Positions 5,369 through 7,065 of a DNA stretch of 7,065 bases are shown piece by piece. The DNA lies in assembly GCA_947461915.1 (NCBI GenBank), contig CANHNG010000091.1, forward strand, positions 1 to 7,065, written 5' to 3'. The first letter of the stretch is position 1. Each line of letters begins with the position of its first letter. The notes under the pieces were generated by a model. That model had not been told where the DNA came from. It did not search any database and worked only from the letters and a program-made list of their open reading frames with translations. Made by a program: the position numbers and the translations under genes. This DNA is from Flavobacteriaceae bacterium. GTDB lineage: Bacteria; Bacteroidota; Bacteroidia; Flavobacteriales; Flavobacteriaceae.

Positions 5369-5401
5369 TAAATGTATTCCATAGATTTTATTTTGAAGCA
5401 A
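5369..5401 (-). promoter_or_regulatory. candidate epimerase promoter (TTG, 22-nt spacer, TACATTTA)
   Basis: On the minus strand TTG (5401-5399) and TACATTTA (5376-5369) are 22 nt apart. The -7 box has one mismatch (last G to A). This gives a leader of about 20-35 nt to the TTG start codons. A perfect TAAATTTG on the same strand at 5419-5412 lacks a -33 TTG and is the alternative. Confidence 0.4.
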
Positions 5402-5424
5402 AAATAGAGGCCAAATTTATACCA

Positions 5425-5454
5425 TTGAAAAATTTTTGTCTTAATTTAGGTTTC
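5425..5454 (+). promoter_or_regulatory. candidate promoter of the M1 peptidase gene
   Basis: TTG at 5425-5427 and TAGGTTTC at 5447-5454 (one mismatch, last G to C) are separated by 19 nt and would start transcription about 40 nt before ATG 5498. The match is imperfect; TTAATTTG at 5469-5476 is another near-match without a -33 partner. Confidence 0.3.
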
Positions 5455-5497
5455 GACATTATTTTTTGTTAATTTGCTTTATAAAATTTATTTAAAT

Positions 5498-7065
5498 ATG
5501 AAAAATAATTGGTTCAAGATTACCGTGCAGTTCTTTATATTATTAGGGATTTCAACATTATGGGCGCAAAATGATTCTACTGCTACAAAAACAAAAAAAC
5601 AAATTTCAAAATACGATTATCACGATGCTTTCGCTTCCTTTTTTTACACAAAAGACGGAACGAACACTCGTTCTGCAAGCGGACAGCCAGGAGTTGAATA
5701 TTGGCAAAATAGAGCTGATTACCAACTGTCGGCTAAATTAAATGAAGCCAAAAATGAAATATCCGGTACGGGTATCATAACGTATACCAACAATAGTCCT
5801 GATAAAATGAATTTTGTTTGGATGTATTTAGATCAAAATTTATTCAAACAAGATTCTCGTGCAAATGCTATTATTCCCATTAATGGAAGCAGAAATGGTG
5901 CCCAAGGTCAGATTTTTGATGGTGGCTTCAAAATAAAATCTGTCAAAATAATTTCAACTATTCCAGGAAAATTAATAGAAAAAGACGCCAAATACATCGT
6001 TAGTGATACCAGAATGCAGGTTTTCCTTCCTCAAGAGTTAAAATCTAAAGGAGGAATCGTGAAAATTAAAATTGATTATTCCTTTATCTCACCAAATGAG
6101 GGTTCGGATAGAATGGGGATATTGGAAACCAAAAACGGCAAAATTTTCACTGTCGCACAATGGTAGCCAAGAATGTGTGTGTATGATGATATAAGAGGGT
6201 GGAATACCCATCCGTATTTGGGGGCATCTGAGTTTTATTTGGAATATGGAGATTTTGATGTAAACATTACAGTGCCGTCTAATCATTTTGTTGTTTGTTC
6301 AGGCGAATTGGTAAATCCTACCGAAGTATATAGTGTGGAGCATCAAAAGCGTTTGGCTCAAGCAAAACAAAGTGACATAACGGTTATCGTGCGGTCCAGT
6401 GACGAAGTTAAAACGGCATCGGCTAAAATTGCAATTGACAATTCTTTTAAAACCTGGCATTTCAAAATCAGGAATTCCCGGGATGTTTCTTGGGCTTCTT
6501 CGGCTTCATTCATTTTAGATGCTGCAAGAATCAATTTACCAAGTGGTAAAAAATCGATGGCGATTTCTGCGTATCCTGTAGAAAGTGACGGTAATGAAGC
6601 TTGGGGGCGTTCAACTGAATACAGTAAAGCGGTAATCGAAAATTATTCTAAAAGATGGTTTGAATATCCCTATCCTGTTGCGACAAATGTGGCTGGAATT
6701 GTTGGCGGAATGGAATATCCCGGTATTGTTTTTTGTGATTACAAGGATAAAGGTGAGGATTTATGGGGAGTTACGGATCATGAGTTTGGGCACGCGTGGT
6801 TTCCCATGATTGTAGGGTCTAACGAACGCTTATTTGGCTGGATGGATGAAGGGTTTAACGAATTCATCAATTCGTTGAGTTCCGTTGATTTTAATAATGG
6901 GGAGTACAAGATAGAAGCTATGGACATGCATAAAAACGCAAAAAAATTCACAAAAAAAACTTTAGAACCGGTTATGAGTTCGCCTGATAATATGAAAGAG
7001 GCTAATATGGGCACTTTATTGTATTTTAAACCAAGTTCGGGTTTGATACTGTTGCGGGAGCAAAT
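5498..7065 (+). pseudogene. secreted M1-family metallopeptidase, interrupted by in-frame TAG; right end cut
   Basis: From ATG 5498 the frame encodes a Sec signal peptide (K-rich start, hydrophobic FFILLGISTLWA, probable cleavage A23-Q24), then the N-terminal beta-sandwich domain. Codon 223 (6164-6166) is TAG, and the same frame continues without another stop to the window edge for 299 more codons. That part holds [12 protein letters not shown], the substrate-binding GGMEYP (403-408, in place of classic GxMEN), and the zinc site HEFGH (428-432) plus E451 exactly 18 residues later. M1 enzymes are zinc aminopeptidases; this one should be periplasmic or secreted and used in peptide scavenging. 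Relatives read A-Q-W-Y-P-R-M, so TAG replaces a Tyr codon by one base. If the stop is real, only a 222-residue fragment without catalytic residues is made. A wrong base call is equally possible. ATG 5498 is preferred over TTG 5474 because of the clean signal peptide. Confidence 0.9.
6164..6166 (+). other. in-frame amber codon in the M1 peptidase
   Basis: The codons read GCA CAA TGG TAG CCA AGA ATG. The flanking peptide A-Q-W-[*]-P-R-M fits the conserved M1 segment A-Q-W-Y-P-R-M on both sides of the stop. One transversion in TAT or TAC gives TAG. No base is missing or added. Confidence 0.9.

Noticed and set aside
6164..6166. TAG as a programmed pyrrolysine codon.
   Set aside because: Relatives carry Tyr at this position, it is not in a methylamine methyltransferase, and Bacteroidota of this type are not known to carry the pyl genes. 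Simple nonsense mutation or base error is far likelier.
6160..6175. A frameshift as the cause of the M1 peptidase break.
   Set aside because: The conserved sequence continues in the same frame immediately after TAG, so only one codon is altered and no indel is needed.
6778..7014. A 78-codon open frame on the minus strand, and similar short frames at 2298-2507, 3952-4167, 4314-4520, 5159-5371 and 6089-6286.
   Set aside because: Each lies opposite a strongly supported gene and shows no family motif of its own.

Overview
The window looks like chromosomal DNA of a Flavobacterium-type member of the Bacteroidota. The DNA is AT-rich and the genes lack clear Shine-Dalgarno sequences. Several starts are preceded by the Bacteroidota -7 promoter consensus TAnnTTTG. 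The proteins read like Flavobacteriaceae family members, and all seven complete genes end in TAA. I see no tRNA, rRNA, CRISPR array, transposase or phage gene. The genus assignment is inference from sequence style and protein recognition.

Layout: positions 2786 down to 1 hold a leftward operon: a Gfo/Idh/MocA oxidoreductase, a 3-hydroxybutyryl-CoA dehydrogenase (4-nt gap), a YggS-type PLP-binding protein (1-nt gap), and after 72 nt the start of a DnaQ-like 3'-5' exonuclease cut by the window edge. Divergent from it, pcm (protein L-isoaspartate methyltransferase) runs rightward from 2918 and ends in a strong terminator. smpB runs leftward from 4170, and a small VF530-family gene runs rightward from 4240. 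Their start codons are 69 nt apart and each has a promoter-like element almost touching it. A LacX-like aldose 1-epimerase gene converges on the VF530 gene with only 9 nt between them. Divergent from the epimerase, a secreted M1-family metallopeptidase gene starts at 5498 and runs off the right edge.

Functionally this is mostly housekeeping: protein repair (pcm), ribosome rescue (smpB), PLP homeostasis (yggS), acyl-CoA/hydroxybutyrate metabolism, sugar mutarotation and extracytoplasmic peptide digestion. I did not find a convincing new multi-gene system.

The most notable observations are: (i) an in-frame TAG at 6164-6166 that splits the M1 peptidase where relatives have Tyr, while the same frame, including the complete zinc site, stays open to the window end; (ii) three exact 7-bp-period repeat arrays, two intergenic and one inside the yggS coding sequence; (iii) a compact smpB/VF530 divergent promoter that predicts nearly leaderless transcripts; and (iv) a GC-rich palindrome downstream of smpB.
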